From Brevibacillus daliensis (GTDB lineage Bacteria > Bacillota > Bacilli > Brevibacillales > Brevibacillaceae), in the NCBI RefSeq assembly GCF_021245735.1, contig NZ_JAJISB010000010.1:1-64000 (forward strand): a stretch of 64,000 nucleotides of DNA, read 5' to 3'. The translations under genes and the position numbers were made by a program. Every line of letters begins with the position of its first letter. Position 1 is the first letter of the stretch. The notes beneath the pieces were generated by a model, which made no database searches, was not told the DNA's origin, and worked only from the letters and a program-made list of their open reading frames with translations. Shown one piece after another: positions 1-8,904 of the stretch.

Positions 1-48
1 ACTTGAACCCTATAGATAACGCCCATGCTGGGCGCACATAATGAAAAA

Positions 49-76
49 AAGGCGGGGAGCCCCTCGCCTTTTTTCT
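49..76. terminator. Bidirectional intrinsic terminator
   Basis: The arms AAGGCGGGG and CCCCTCGCCTT form a strong GC stem with a T-run on the plus side and an A-run (a T-run when read on minus) on the other. It can end both a plus-strand gene lying left of the window and the minus-strand yxe-like operon whose last gene stops at 117. Confidence 0.8.
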
Positions 77-116
77 CATTTATTTACTATTTACAATAGT
101 ACCATTCCTATTTCTC

Positions 117-1490
117 TTATAATAAGGTAAGCAACTGCTTCATATCCTCTTCACTCTTTAGCTTGCTAACTACCTTAATCAGTTCGCTTGCCCTCCCTTG
201 CTCGAAAGCCACTGTAGCCTCAAGCTTTTGGTGGATGTCTTCTTGTGACAGCGTATTACCTGGTGCTCCCCTAGGACGATCCACTCTTTTTCTATATACA
301 TATCCGTCTTTCATTTCAACTTCAACAATAGTAAATCGCCCTTTTGGTATCGCGTGAGGAACAGGCTCAATCTTTTCATCATATTTACGATAAATGCGTG
401 GCAAAAATGCGTTAATCTCCTCACTAATTGGAGCAGCCGTAAAGTTATTCAGCGTTAACGTATAGCCATTCAGGGCAAGCGCCACTACATATTCCACAGA
501 AAAACGTCCTTGTTCACCGGTCTGTGGCTGATGTACCACTAGAGCAGAATCACCTTTGGGAGGGAAAATAATCTGGACCTGCTCAATCTCATTTGCCAAA
601 ATGTCATGATGAGTCATCAGACTTCTTGCCGCATCGGCAGCGTGATGGGCCGCTGAGCAGAAAGGATATATTTTGAACCAGAGCCCAGGATCTGCGAACT
701 TCCATGGGTTCCCCCAATCCAGTAGTAGTGCGCGTTCTGCTTGGTGCAGATCGCCATATACGCTGAAAAAACCCGTCTTACCATCAAGCGCATACGCTGT
801 CCCGCCAAAATTCACTTCTGCTAAACTTACGGCAAGAAGTCCCGCCTGGGCAGCGATCCCTGCATGAAGGGGCTTGGTTTCCGTTCCAAATTGAACACGT
901 AGACCGCTTGCTTGTGTCGCCGCAAAACCGATTACCTTTTTGATCTGTTCTATGGAATGACCTTCTGCATAGCTTGCTGCGACACCTGCTGCAATAGTAC
1001 CCAATGTAGCTGTATTATGCCATCCCTTATTGTAGTGCTCTGCACCAATGGCTAAGCCCAGTCGTGCCATAACCTCCACACCTACTATATAGGAAGCGAG
1101 AAATCTTTCTCCACTTAGCCCGCTTGTAGCCGCTACCGAAAGCAATGCTGGCAAAATCACTGTGCTCGGATGACCCCGAACATCTGAATGGACATCATCA
1201 TAATCCAGCGCATGACCGATGAAACCATGCAAGAGTGCAGCCTGAAGAAAGCTTGCTTTTCTCTTCTGACCGATTATGGGAACTACTTGATGTCCACCCT
1301 CCGACTCTATGATCTTCCACAGCTTCCCTACACCCTCATCATCTCGGGCAGCAAAACTTGTGGCGAGAAAGTCAATCACTCCAGCCCGGGCGGCATCCAT
1401 GACGGCTTGATCCTTCTCAGGTTGCGAGGAGAGGACGAGCCGAGCAAGTTCGTGAGTCAGTTTCTTTTCACCAATGGTTGAATCGATCAT
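117..1490 (-). CDS. yxeQ: MmgE/PrpD family protein, YxeQ-like
   Basis: This 457-residue protein is typical of the MmgE/PrpD family (2-methylcitrate dehydratase and cis-aconitate decarboxylase relatives): an all-helical N-terminal domain with the stretch GHALDYDDVH near residue 90, which is the family's active-site-like region, and a smaller C-terminal domain from about residue 270. The ATG is preceded by GGGAGG. It is the last gene of a six-gene minus-strand run, 21 bases after the ATPase gene. The B. subtilis yxe operon for S-(2-succino)cysteine use also ends with a member of this family (YxeQ), so the context supports that assignment. Its exact reaction in the pathway is not evident from the sequence; handling of a C4 dicarboxylate released from the adduct is a guess. 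Confidence 0.85.
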   Translation of the reverse strand: MIDSTIGEKKLTHELARLVLSSQPEKDQAVMDAARAGVIDFLATSFAARDDEGVGKLWKIIESEGGHQVVPIIGQKRKASFLQAALLHGFIGHALDYDDVHSDVRGHPSTVILPALLSVAATSGLSGERFLASYIVGVEVMARLGLAIGAEHYNKGWHNTATLGTIAAGVAASYAEGHSIEQIKKVIGFAATQASGLRVQFGTETKPLHAGIAAQAGLLAVSLAEVNFGGTAYALDGKTGFFSVYGDLHQAERALLLDWGNPWKFADPGLWFKIYPFCSAAHHAADAARSLMTHHDILANEIEQVQIIFPPKGDSALVVHQPQTGEQGRFSVEYVVALALNGYTLTLNNFTAAPISEEINAFLPRIYRKYDEKIEPVPHAIPKGRFTIVEVEMKDGYVYRKRVDRPRGAPGNTLSQEDIHQKLEATVAFEQGRASELIKVVSKLKSEEDMKQLLTLL

Positions 1491-1511
1491 GTTTTCCTCC
1501 CTTTCCCCTGA

Positions 1512-2267
1512 TCAAGAAATCACGCTCTCGGGAGCGCTGAATTGTTGTAGAAAGCGCTTGGTACGCTCGTTACTCGGACGATCAAATATGTCCGCTGGCG
1601 CTCCCTGTTCCACAATTTTCCCATCTGCCATAAATATCACCTTATCTGCTACTTGACGGGCAAAAGCCATTTCGTGCGTCACAATCACCATTGTTGTTTT
1701 CTTTTCTGCAATTGCCTTGATTACTTGCAAAACCTCTGCAACCAACTCCGGATCAAGTGCTGATGTAGGCTCATCCAGTAGAATTGCATGAGGCGAAACA
1801 GCAAGAGCGCGGGCGATTGCCACACGTTGCTGCTGTCCCCCTGACAAGGTAATGGGATAGCTACCTGCTTTTTCCGATAGGCCTACTTGCTCAAGCAATG
1901 CCTCGCCAGTCTGGTTAGCTTCACCTTGCTTCATTTTTTTCGTGATAAGTAGGGATTCCGTGATATTTTGCAGAGCCGTTTTGTTTTTGAACAAATTGTA
2001 GTTTTGGAAAACCATCGCCGTCTGTTGACGCAGTTGATGCACTTCTTTTTGCGTATACTGCTTAGCATCTATGGTTACTTCCCCAATTTCTATAACGCCT
2101 TGATCTGGTATTTCCAAAAAATTAAGGCACCGTAACAAGGTTGATTTACCTGATCCAGAAGGACCGATAATGGCAACTACCTCTCCACGCTTCACTTCGA
2201 TATCGATTCCCTGTAACACAACAAGATCGTTAAATGTTTTGTGCAAATTGGTTACTTTTATCATCAT
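1512..2267 (-). CDS. yxeO: Polar amino-acid ABC transporter ATPase, YxeO-like
   Basis: The 251-residue nucleotide-binding subunit of a polar amino-acid importer. It shows Walker A (GPSGSGKST, about residue 35), Q-loop, the signature LSGGQQQR (about residue 142), Walker B ending in LLDEPTSAL and the switch histidine in VTHEM. Length and sequence fit the GlnQ/TcyN/YxeO group. It sits 9 bases after the permease gene and directly before the MmgE/PrpD gene, the order known from the yxe operon. Together with the permease and lipoprotein upstream it would import S-modified cysteines such as S-(2-succino)cysteine; the substrate is inferred from context only. Confidence 0.9.
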   Translation of the reverse strand: MMIKVTNLHKTFNDLVVLQGIDIEVKRGEVVAIIGPSGSGKSTLLRCLNFLEIPDQGVIEIGEVTIDAKQYTQKEVHQLRQQTAMVFQNYNLFKNKTALQNITESLLITKKMKQGEANQTGEALLEQVGLSEKAGSYPITLSGGQQQRVAIARALAVSPHAILLDEPTSALDPELVAEVLQVIKAIAEKKTTMVIVTHEMAFARQVADKVIFMADGKIVEQGAPADIFDRPSNERTKRFLQQFSAPESVIS

Positions 2268-2276
2268 AATCCCTCA

Positions 2277-2948
2277 TTAATTTCTATATGGCTTGCTCAG
2301 TTTGTTTTCCATCCATTCCTGAACGAGGCTATATAGAATGGTTATTCCCCAATATACAATCGCAACTGCCAAATAGGTCTCTAAATATTTGAGCGAGGAG
2401 GATGCCATCATTTTTCCCTGTGCAAACAGCTCGGCAACCCCTAGCGTAAAGGCAAGTGATGTCTCCTTAATCAGACCGATAAAAGTATTGCCGGTAGCAG
2501 GGATAGCATTTCTCGTTGCTTGCGGAAGGATAATCCTGCGATAAGCCTGTGACTTGGTCATTCCTACAGCCAGACACGCTTCTAATTGACCGTGATCAAC
2601 GGAATGTAAGGCAGCCCGGAAAATCTCTGCCAGATAGGCCGAGTTTTTAAAGCTAAGTCCAATAATGGCTGCTGTCAGAGCATTCAGAACGCTAAAGGAC
2701 GGGATCACTTGCGGCAAGCCATAGTAAATAATAAACAGTTGGACTAAAGTCGGTGTAGCTCGAAAAAATGAGATATATACCTTGGCTAGCTGATGTAAGA
2801 CAGGTACCTGGTTCTTCGTGATTAGAGCCAGAAAGAGCCCCATAATAATCGCAAAAAACATGGAGACGAATGCCATCAAAAGTGTTAATGGCAAGTATTT
2901 TAGCAAGGTTGGAAGCACTTCTAGCATGTATAGACCATCAAAATTCAT
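2277..2948 (-). CDS. yxeN: Amino-acid ABC transporter permease, YxeN-like
   Basis: A 223-residue inner-membrane permease of the His/Glu/Gln/Arg/opine family. Hydrophobic segments alternate with short loops, and the EAA-loop region reads EACLAVGMTKSQAYRRIILPQA (about residues 132-153), the contact site for the ATPase. FRATPTLVQLFIIYYGLP is also characteristic of the family. One permease gene is enough for a homodimeric channel in this class. The gene lies between the binding-protein and ATPase genes with short spacers, so they are very probably co-transcribed. Confidence 0.88.
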   Translation of the reverse strand: MNFDGLYMLEVLPTLLKYLPLTLLMAFVSMFFAIIMGLFLALITKNQVPVLHQLAKVYISFFRATPTLVQLFIIYYGLPQVIPSFSVLNALTAAIIGLSFKNSAYLAEIFRAALHSVDHGQLEACLAVGMTKSQAYRRIILPQATRNAIPATGNTFIGLIKETSLAFTLGVAELFAQGKMMASSSLKYLETYLAVAIVYWGITILYSLVQEWMENKLSKPYRN

Positions 2949-2968
2949 ATTACATCACACCGCCTCTA

Positions 2969-3787
2969 TTACGGTTGATTTGGCAATTTAACCGTTACAT
3001 CCGCTTTAAAGTATTTTTCAGATAATTTTTTTAGCGTTCCATCTTCACGCAATTCCGTTAACGCTTTATCGAATTCAGCTCGTATTTTGTCATTCTTTTC
3101 ATCTTTTCGGAATGGAAATGCTACTTCTTCATAGCTGATTGGATCGCCAGCCAATTTGAGAGGCAAGCCCGTTTTCTCAATTTGTGCCAATAATACGCTA
3201 CGGCCGTTCACATAGGCATCCACCCGACCATAAGCAACATCATTTAATGTTCCTTCTTGCGATTCGTAGGTACGAATGGTTATTTCCTTGTTAGGGTCCT
3301 GTTTTTCTAAGTTTTTCGCATGATTGGACCCGAGCACAGCCGCTACTGTCTTACCTTTTAGATCCTTAACAGAATGAATAACAGTGTTATCGTCTTTCAC
3401 AATGATTTGAGTACCTGCATAGGCGTAGGTCTGTGAGAAATTGAACTTTTCTTTTCGCTGTTCTGTCATAGCCACCTGATTGGAGACGGTATCGATCCTG
3501 CCTGTTTCAAGCAGTCCCATGACACCGCTGAAATCTGCTAGATGCCATTCCACTTTATAGCCAATTTTATTTGCAACTGCCTCTACTACCTCAACATCAA
3601 AACCTTGTAGTTTTTCTCCCTCTTTATAGGCAAATGGATAGCTTTGACCTGTAGCTCCTATACGCAGTACCTTTTCCTCTGCTTCAGATCCTTGTCCCAC
3701 ATTCGACTCATTACCGCTTCCGCATGCTGATAATAGCAAGAGAGAGGCTCCCAGTAATATCGAAAGTAATCCTTTTTGTTTTTTCAT
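2969..3787 (-). CDS. yxeM: Amino-acid ABC transporter binding lipoprotein, YxeM-like
   Basis: A solute-binding lipoprotein of the SBP_bac_3 family, about 272 residues. The likely start is the ATG at 3787 (MKKQKG...), placed after GGAGAG with a six-base spacer; an upstream in-frame ATG at 3820 has no lipoprotein-type N terminus. The signal peptide ends in the lipobox LLSAC, so the mature protein is anchored to the outside of the membrane by its cysteine. The body shows the usual features of the family, including LRIGATGQSYPFAY, GFDVEVVEAVA, and QVAMTEQRKEKFNFSQ. It should deliver the substrate to the permease encoded next. The substrate is inferred from the yxe context. Confidence 0.88.
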   Translation of the reverse strand: MKKQKGLLSILLGASLLLLSACGSGNESNVGQGSEAEEKVLRIGATGQSYPFAYKEGEKLQGFDVEVVEAVANKIGYKVEWHLADFSGVMGLLETGRIDTVSNQVAMTEQRKEKFNFSQTYAYAGTQIIVKDDNTVIHSVKDLKGKTVAAVLGSNHAKNLEKQDPNKEITIRTYESQEGTLNDVAYGRVDAYVNGRSVLLAQIEKTGLPLKLAGDPISYEEVAFPFRKDEKNDKIRAEFDKALTELREDGTLKKLSEKYFKADVTVKLPNQP

Positions 3788-3833
3788 GGTTTTCTCTCCT
3801 ATTTTGTATATGTCGTTCATAACCCATTACTTC

Positions 3834-4331
3834 CTACGACTTCACACGCAGTTCTTTACGAAGAAATACAGTTGTATGACCTCTTCCTGAATCTTTTTCT
3901 CCTGCTCGTATGTAACCCTTTCGTTCATACATTTCTGCTAACCAGGGATGCTTATCTGTAGTTCCCAGTGTTACAGCAGGTGCTTTGAACATATCCCGAA
4001 TCACCGTTTCCTCCACCCATGTTAGAAGTAGCGAACCTACTCCTTGTTTGCTGCTCTTTGGGTGTACTGCGAACCACCAGATATGAGGCAATGGATAAGG
4101 TCCCGGTTGTTCTCCCCATGGCATACGTATAGAAAGTGTTGCAAGTATTTGGTCGTCTTCCTCCAGAACATAACAGAGATTGTTCGAAATATTTTTTTGT
4201 ACGAGTTCAATATCCGCTGTCGCTGCTGCAAAATTTATCCCCAGGTTTCGAATCGGTTCATATGCTTGCCATGTCAATTCCTGTATCTCTTCTGCATCAT
4301 CAATTGTTGCAAGCCGATACATTATCGTCAT
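3834..4331 (-). CDS. yxeL: GNAT N-acetyltransferase, YxeL-like
   Basis: A GNAT-fold acetyltransferase of about 165 residues. The acetyl-CoA loop is seen as VHPKSSKQGVGSLLLTW (about residues 90-106), followed by the typical ending with EMYERKGY. The start at 4331 is chosen because GAGGTG lies six bases upstream; a GTG at 4340 overlaps that site. In the Bacillus yxe pathway the matching enzyme (YxeL) N-acetylates S-(2-succino)cysteine so that the monooxygenase can cleave the C-S bond. The gene lies 16 bases after the monooxygenase gene, which supports this role; the sequence alone only shows the fold. Confidence 0.82.
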   Translation of the reverse strand: MTIMYRLATIDDAEEIQELTWQAYEPIRNLGINFAAATADIELVQKNISNNLCYVLEEDDQILATLSIRMPWGEQPGPYPLPHIWWFAVHPKSSKQGVGSLLLTWVEETVIRDMFKAPAVTLGTTDKHPWLAEMYERKGYIRAGEKDSGRGHTTVFLRKELRVKS

Positions 4332-4356
4332 CTTGTTCACCTCATGTTATCAACTG

Positions 4357-5682
4357 TTATATTGCATAACGGTTCACCGGTCTCTGTAATCCTAAATGCT
4401 CTCGTAGTGTAGTTCCTTCATATTCAGTTCTAAACAATCCTCGCTCTTGCAGAATCGGGATAACCTGATCTACAAACACATCAATTCCCTCAGGTAATAG
4501 TGGCGGCATAAGATTAAAGCCGTCTGCTCCACCTTGCATCAACCATTCCTGCATCTTATCAGCTAGCTGCTCAGCTGTTCCGATGAAAATGTGGTGACCT
4601 CTCGAACCTGCAATATTTTTATACAATTCCCGGATAGTCAGGTTTTCCCGTTTCGCCAAATCAAGAATCAATTGATAGCGACTTTTTACGCTATTTGTTT
4701 CTGGAATAAGAATGTCTGGAAACGGTTCATCCAACGGATATGGAGTCAGATCAATATCTCCCAGATAGCTGGAAAGGATGCTTAGCCCGACTGAAGGAAT
4801 TATTAAGTCCTGTAGTTGACTATATTTGTGGTGCGCTTCTTCCTCTGTCTCACCCAGAATCGGGAAAATTCCTGGCATAATGCTGACATCATCTGGAGAA
4901 CGCCCGTAAGAAACCACCTTACTTTTTACACTTTGATAAAAGCTTTGGGCATCTGCCAGATTATTTTGTGCGGTGAAGATGACTTCTGCAGTTCGGGCAG
5001 CAAGGTGTTGGCCTGGTTCTGATGATCCTGCCTGAATGATGACGGGATGCCCTTGTGGTGGCCTTGCTATGTTTAATGGGCCCCGCACAGAAAAGTGACT
5101 TCCTTGATGTTGAAGCTCATGCAATTTGGCAGGATCAAAAAATGAACCTAATTCTTTATCCCGAATAAGGGCATCATCTTCCCAGGAGTCCCATAATCCT
5201 TTTACAACCTCGACAAACTCTTCTGCACGTTGATAACGTAATCCATGCTCCAAATGCTGATCGCCATTAAAATTACCAGCCGTCGATTCTATAGATGACG
5301 TGACAACATTCCATGCTGCCCGACCGTTACTGATATGGTCGAGTGAAGCAAACTGCCTGGCAATATGAAAGGGTTCACTATACGTGGTGGATGCCGTCGC
5401 AACCAACCCGATTTTAGAGGTAACCTCTGCCAATGATGCGAGTAACGTGAATGGCTCAAAGCGAGCTAGCACATTGGGATGAGAATCATGGTTAATCGAC
5501 AGACTGTCTGCCAAAAACAGCATATCCAACTTTCCTCTCTCTGCAGTCTGTGCCAGTTTTTTTAAATAGGAGAGATTGATGCTTCCATCGGCTACTGCTT
5601 GAGGATGTCTCCATGACGCTACATGATGCCCAGTACCCGCAAGAAAAACTCCGATTCTTATGTGTTTCTTCTCTGTCCCCAT
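4357..5682 (-). CDS. yxeK: FMN-dependent monooxygenase (NtaA/SnaA/DszA), YxeK-like
   Basis: A 441-residue flavin-dependent monooxygenase of the bacterial luciferase-like superfamily, NtaA/SnaA/DszA branch. Diagnostic stretches are KLDMLFLADS, RFEPFTLLASLA, NVVTSSIESTAGNFN and HPVIIQAGSSEPGQHLAARTAEVIFTA around residue 230. These enzymes use reduced FMN supplied by a partner reductase to insert oxygen and break C-S or C-N bonds. The yxe counterpart (YxeK) cleaves N-acetyl-S-(2-succino)cysteine. It is the first gene of the minus-strand operon, facing the divergent deacylase gene across a 311-base promoter region. No flavin reductase gene is present nearby, so a general reductase must supply FMNH2. 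Confidence 0.87.
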   Translation of the reverse strand: MGTEKKHIRIGVFLAGTGHHVASWRHPQAVADGSINLSYLKKLAQTAERGKLDMLFLADSLSINHDSHPNVLARFEPFTLLASLAEVTSKIGLVATASTTYSEPFHIARQFASLDHISNGRAAWNVVTSSIESTAGNFNGDQHLEHGLRYQRAEEFVEVVKGLWDSWEDDALIRDKELGSFFDPAKLHELQHQGSHFSVRGPLNIARPPQGHPVIIQAGSSEPGQHLAARTAEVIFTAQNNLADAQSFYQSVKSKVVSYGRSPDDVSIMPGIFPILGETEEEAHHKYSQLQDLIIPSVGLSILSSYLGDIDLTPYPLDEPFPDILIPETNSVKSRYQLILDLAKRENLTIRELYKNIAGSRGHHIFIGTAEQLADKMQEWLMQGGADGFNLMPPLLPEGIDVFVDQVIPILQERGLFRTEYEGTTLREHLGLQRPVNRYAI

Positions 5683-5993
5683 TACCTCTTACACCCCTTC
5701 ATAATCTCAACATCATTCTTTGTTGGAAATGATCATATTAAACAAAACCTATAAGCTTACTCGGATATATAAGTAAAAAAATAAATCTCCTAGAGATTGT
5801 TATTGAATATATCACCACATAAAAATAATTTCAACATTATTTTTAAACATTATGAAAGTAAAAACTTTTTTTAGCAAAATTAATCTATCAATTCTCACTA
5901 TTAATAAGAGTTATAAATTTTTTGTTATTGAAAAGCTTATTTCCCTCCTATAAAGTAATACGTACAAAATAGTATTGATACGGGAGGCTTCCG
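5683..5993. promoter_or_regulatory. Divergent promoter region with palindrome
   Basis: This AT-rich stretch of 311 bases separates the two halves of the yxe-like set and must carry both promoters. A perfect inverted repeat, AATCTC-CTA-GAGATT, lies at 5784-5798, roughly central, and is a candidate operator. TTGAAA at 5928-5933 with TATAAA at 5949-5954 resembles a promoter for the plus-strand gene but has a short 15-base spacer. I see no S-box or T-box structure. Control by a cysteine-responsive regulator such as CymR is plausible from the pathway but not shown. Confidence 0.45.
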
Positions 5994-7175
5994 ATGGAAC
6001 ACTTACTGGCAAGATTAGAAGAGATCTACCCTGAGATGATTGAGTTACGGAGATATTTTCACCAGTATCCCGAGCTGTCCTTTGAAGAAGTACAAACACC
6101 AACTACCATCGCAGAATATTTGCGCAAATTGGGAGTAGAAGTAAACACAGAAGTTGGCGGAAGAGGCGTTGTCGGATTAATCCGTGGGGAGAAGCCTGGG
6201 AAAACGGTTGCCATTCGAGCTGACTTTGATGCGCTACCTATACAGGATGAGAAAGACGTTCCCTATAAATCTAAAGTTCCTGGTGTTATGCATGCATGCG
6301 GTCATGATGCCCATACTACGATTTTGTTAGCAATAGCCAAAGTTCTTTCAGAAAATAAACACAACATTCCGGGGAATGTAGTCCTGATTCATCAATTCGC
6401 GGAAGAGATTGCCCCAGGTGGCGCAAAACCAATGATTGAGGACGGCTGTCTGGATGGCGTAGATGCTATCTTTGGCACCCATGTCTGGTCCATGATTCCT
6501 ATTGGGGAGATCGGGTATCGCAGTGGTCCGATTATGGCTGCCGCAGATATGTTTGAGATTGAAATTATCGGAAAAGGCGGGCACGGAGCTGTTCCTCATG
6601 AAACCATTGATCCAGTTGCAATCGGGACTTCTCTGGTACAACAGTTACAACAGATCGTCAGCAGACGGATAGATCCATTGAAACCTGCTGTGTTAACAGT
6701 AGCTACCTTTCATGCTGGTACTGCCTTTAATGTAATTCCTGAAACTGCGAAGATTTCTGGAACGGTACGTACCTTAGAAGAGAGTGTTCAGGAACAGATC
6801 ATCTCCCAAATGGAGAAAGTGATCAAATCTGTTTGTGATGGTGCTGATGCCACTTACACTTTCCGCTATGGAAAAGGTTATCCTGCTCTCTCTAACCATC
6901 AGGATGAGACTGAGCTGCTGGTACAAAATGCGATACCTCTGATTGGCATAGAGAACGTTAAAGAAATAGCTCCCATTATGGGTGGGGAAGATTTTGCCTA
7001 TTACCTGCAAAAAGTTCCTGGCACGTTCTTTTTCACAGGCGCTGGCAGTGTAGATTCTGGCGCAGTCTATCCTCATCATCATTCCAAATTTGATATTGAT
7101 GAAAAATCTATGTTAATCAGTGCAAAGATCTTACTTTCCACTGCCTTAGATTATTTGGAAAAGGGGACGCCTTAA
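5994..7175 (+). CDS. yxeP: M20 family N-acyl amino-acid deacylase, YxeP-like
   Basis: A 393-residue M20D metallopeptidase-family amidohydrolase. The metal ligands and catalytic residues are visible: HACGHDAHTT (about residue 100), the EEIAPGG glutamate pair (about residue 138), and GGEDFAYY (about residue 328). A dimerisation insert follows IEIIGKGGHGAVPHET. The ATG is preceded by GGGAGG. In the yxe pathway this enzyme removes the acetyl group from N-acetylcysteine to give cysteine. Here it is transcribed divergently from the other six genes instead of lying inside the operon. Hippurate hydrolase or N-acetyl-diaminopimelate deacetylase activity would be the alternative without this context. 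Confidence 0.87.
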   Translation: MEHLLARLEEIYPEMIELRRYFHQYPELSFEEVQTPTTIAEYLRKLGVEVNTEVGGRGVVGLIRGEKPGKTVAIRADFDALPIQDEKDVPYKSKVPGVMHACGHDAHTTILLAIAKVLSENKHNIPGNVVLIHQFAEEIAPGGAKPMIEDGCLDGVDAIFGTHVWSMIPIGEIGYRSGPIMAAADMFEIEIIGKGGHGAVPHETIDPVAIGTSLVQQLQQIVSRRIDPLKPAVLTVATFHAGTAFNVIPETAKISGTVRTLEESVQEQIISQMEKVIKSVCDGADATYTFRYGKGYPALSNHQDETELLVQNAIPLIGIENVKEIAPIMGGEDFAYYLQKVPGTFFFTGAGSVDSGAVYPHHHSKFDIDEKSMLISAKILLSTALDYLEKGTP

Positions 7176-7245
7176 TATAGGGAGCCTCCTTTCATGTTCT
7201 TACAATCTCGTTAGTCACTATCCTAGTAGAAAGGCAGGAGAAATC

Positions 7246-7746
7246 ATGCATCCATTTTACCTTCAGACCCTAAACCTGTTAGATACTGAACTTGATCGTA
7301 TTCAGATAGCATTAAACACGCTTCCTCGGGATATGCTCTGGAAAAAGGTACGCGATCAAACAAATAGTGTGGGTAACCTATGTCTTCATCTTGCAGGCAA
7401 TGAATATCAAAATATGGTAAGCGGTATTGGAGGGAAACCTTTTATTCGGGAACGCTCAGCAGAGTTTTTGGCAGAGGGTGGTCGCACCCGTGAAGAGTTA
7501 CTTGTGTATCTAATGGAGGTGCGTGGTCAAACCCGTGACGTATTTACCAATCTGACAGAAGACGATTTAATGCGCGAGGTGTTTATCAGCTACCCTCCAG
7601 ATGCGGGGATCGCTTCATTCTCACGCTCATTACTAGATTTGGTTTATCATACAACAGCCCACTGCTCGTACCACACGGGACAAATTATGTATATAACTAA
7701 AATCCTCCAATCAGAAAATAAACATTTATTAAGTTGGAGGCATTGA
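7246..7746 (+). CDS. DinB-like / DUF1572 family protein
   Basis: A 166-residue protein of the DinB four-helix-bundle superfamily, close to DUF1572. Histidines that could bind a metal are seen in NLCLHLAGNEY (about residue 48) and in LVYHTTAHCSYHTGQI (about residue 134), the usual arrangement for this fold. Some family members are bacillithiol- or mycothiol-dependent transferases, but the function here is unknown. The gene starts 70 bases after the deacylase gene with GGCAGGAGAAATC upstream of ATG, so it may belong to the same transcript. The proximity to thiol salvage genes makes a bacillithiol-linked role conceivable, as inference only. Confidence 0.8.
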   Translation: MHPFYLQTLNLLDTELDRIQIALNTLPRDMLWKKVRDQTNSVGNLCLHLAGNEYQNMVSGIGGKPFIRERSAEFLAEGGRTREELLVYLMEVRGQTRDVFTNLTEDDLMREVFISYPPDAGIASFSRSLLDLVYHTTAHCSYHTGQIMYITKILQSENKHLLSWRH

Positions 7747-7831
7747 GGAAGATCGATTTTTGTGTTATTTTGTCATAATATAATACCAGAAGTATAAACA
7801 GAAAAATCAGGAGAAAATGGAGGAACATCAC

Positions 7832-8899
7832 GTGAGAAAGGCATCTGCTATCATCGCTGGTCTATTAGCAACAGCCTTGGCTCTTACCGGTTGCGGCAGC
7901 TCCAATGAAGGATCATCCGCTGGACAAGGTCAAGGAACAGGAACACCTGCTGAACAAAAAATGGAGACAGTCCAAGTGGGCATGCTCAAATTGACTAGTA
8001 CAGCGCCATTATTTATCGGTATTGAAAAAGGATTTTTTAAAGAAGAAAATATTGATTTGAAACCGCAATGGTTTGAAGCTGCACAACCAATTTCTGTTGC
8101 TACTGCAGCAGGCAGTGTTGATGTAGGGGCAACCGGAATTACAGCAAGCATGTACAATATGATTGCAGGCGGTCAAAAACTGGTTGTAGTCGCTGACAAA
8201 GGAAGGGAACAGCAAGGCTATTCTTCCTCTGCTTTATTAGTCCCTAACGATTCACCAATTAAAAGCGTTGAAGAGTTAAAGGGCAAGAAAATTGGTATCA
8301 CTCAAACTGGTTCTACCTACCACTACATGGCAGGTAAATTGCTTGAAAAATACGGTTTGAGCTTAAAAGATGTAGATCTTGTTCCTCTTAATAGTATCAA
8401 AGGTTTAATGGAAGCCTTGAAAAGTAACCAGGTGGATAGCGTTCTTTTAAATGAACCTAATATTTCACTAGTGGTAAACGAAGGCTATGGTAAACCAATC
8501 GCTCAAATCGGTGATGAATTCGAATACCAGACATCTGGTATCTTCTTCTCTCCTACATTCGCTGAAAATAAAGATGTAGCTGAGCGCTTCCTGAAAGCAT
8601 ATGCTAAATCTACTCGCTACTACTATGATGCTGTTCTGACTAAAAAGGACGGACAAGTTGTGCCAGGTGAAAACTATGATGAAGTAATAGAAATCATTGC
8701 GAAATATATCGAACAAGACAAGGAACTGATCAAAAAAGGATTGCCTTATATCGATCGTGACGGCAAATTGCTAGAATCAGATATCCAAACACAAGTAGAT
8801 TGGTATGCAAAAGAAAAACTAATCGACAAACCAATTGATGTAAAAGAAATCGTAAATACGCAAATGTTAGAAGATGCTTTGCAAAAACTAGGGAAGTGA
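7832..8899 (+). CDS. Aliphatic sulfonate/nitrate-type ABC binding lipoprotein
   Basis: A solute-binding lipoprotein of the SsuA/NrtA/ThiY class, about 355 residues. The preferred start is GTG at 7832, which has GGAGG eight bases upstream and gives a clean signal peptide ending in the lipobox LTGCG; an ATG at 7817 adds five charged residues. The body has the family phrases [20 protein letters not shown] and [19 protein letters not shown]. It opens a three-gene cassette with an ATPase and a permease. Given the sulfur genes on both sides, a sulfonate or other organosulfur compound is the likely ligand, but thiamine-precursor or nitrate-type binding cannot be excluded. Confidence 0.85.
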   Translation: MRKASAIIAGLLATALALTGCGSSNEGSSAGQGQGTGTPAEQKMETVQVGMLKLTSTAPLFIGIEKGFFKEENIDLKPQWFEAAQPISVATAAGSVDVGATGITASMYNMIAGGQKLVVVADKGREQQGYSSSALLVPNDSPIKSVEELKGKKIGITQTGSTYHYMAGKLLEKYGLSLKDVDLVPLNSIKGLMEALKSNQVDSVLLNEPNISLVVNEGYGKPIAQIGDEFEYQTSGIFFSPTFAENKDVAERFLKAYAKSTRYYYDAVLTKKDGQVVPGENYDEVIEIIAKYIEQDKELIKKGLPYIDRDGKLLESDIQTQVDWYAKEKLIDKPIDVKEIVNTQMLEDALQKLGK

Positions 8900-8904
8900 C
8901 ATCT

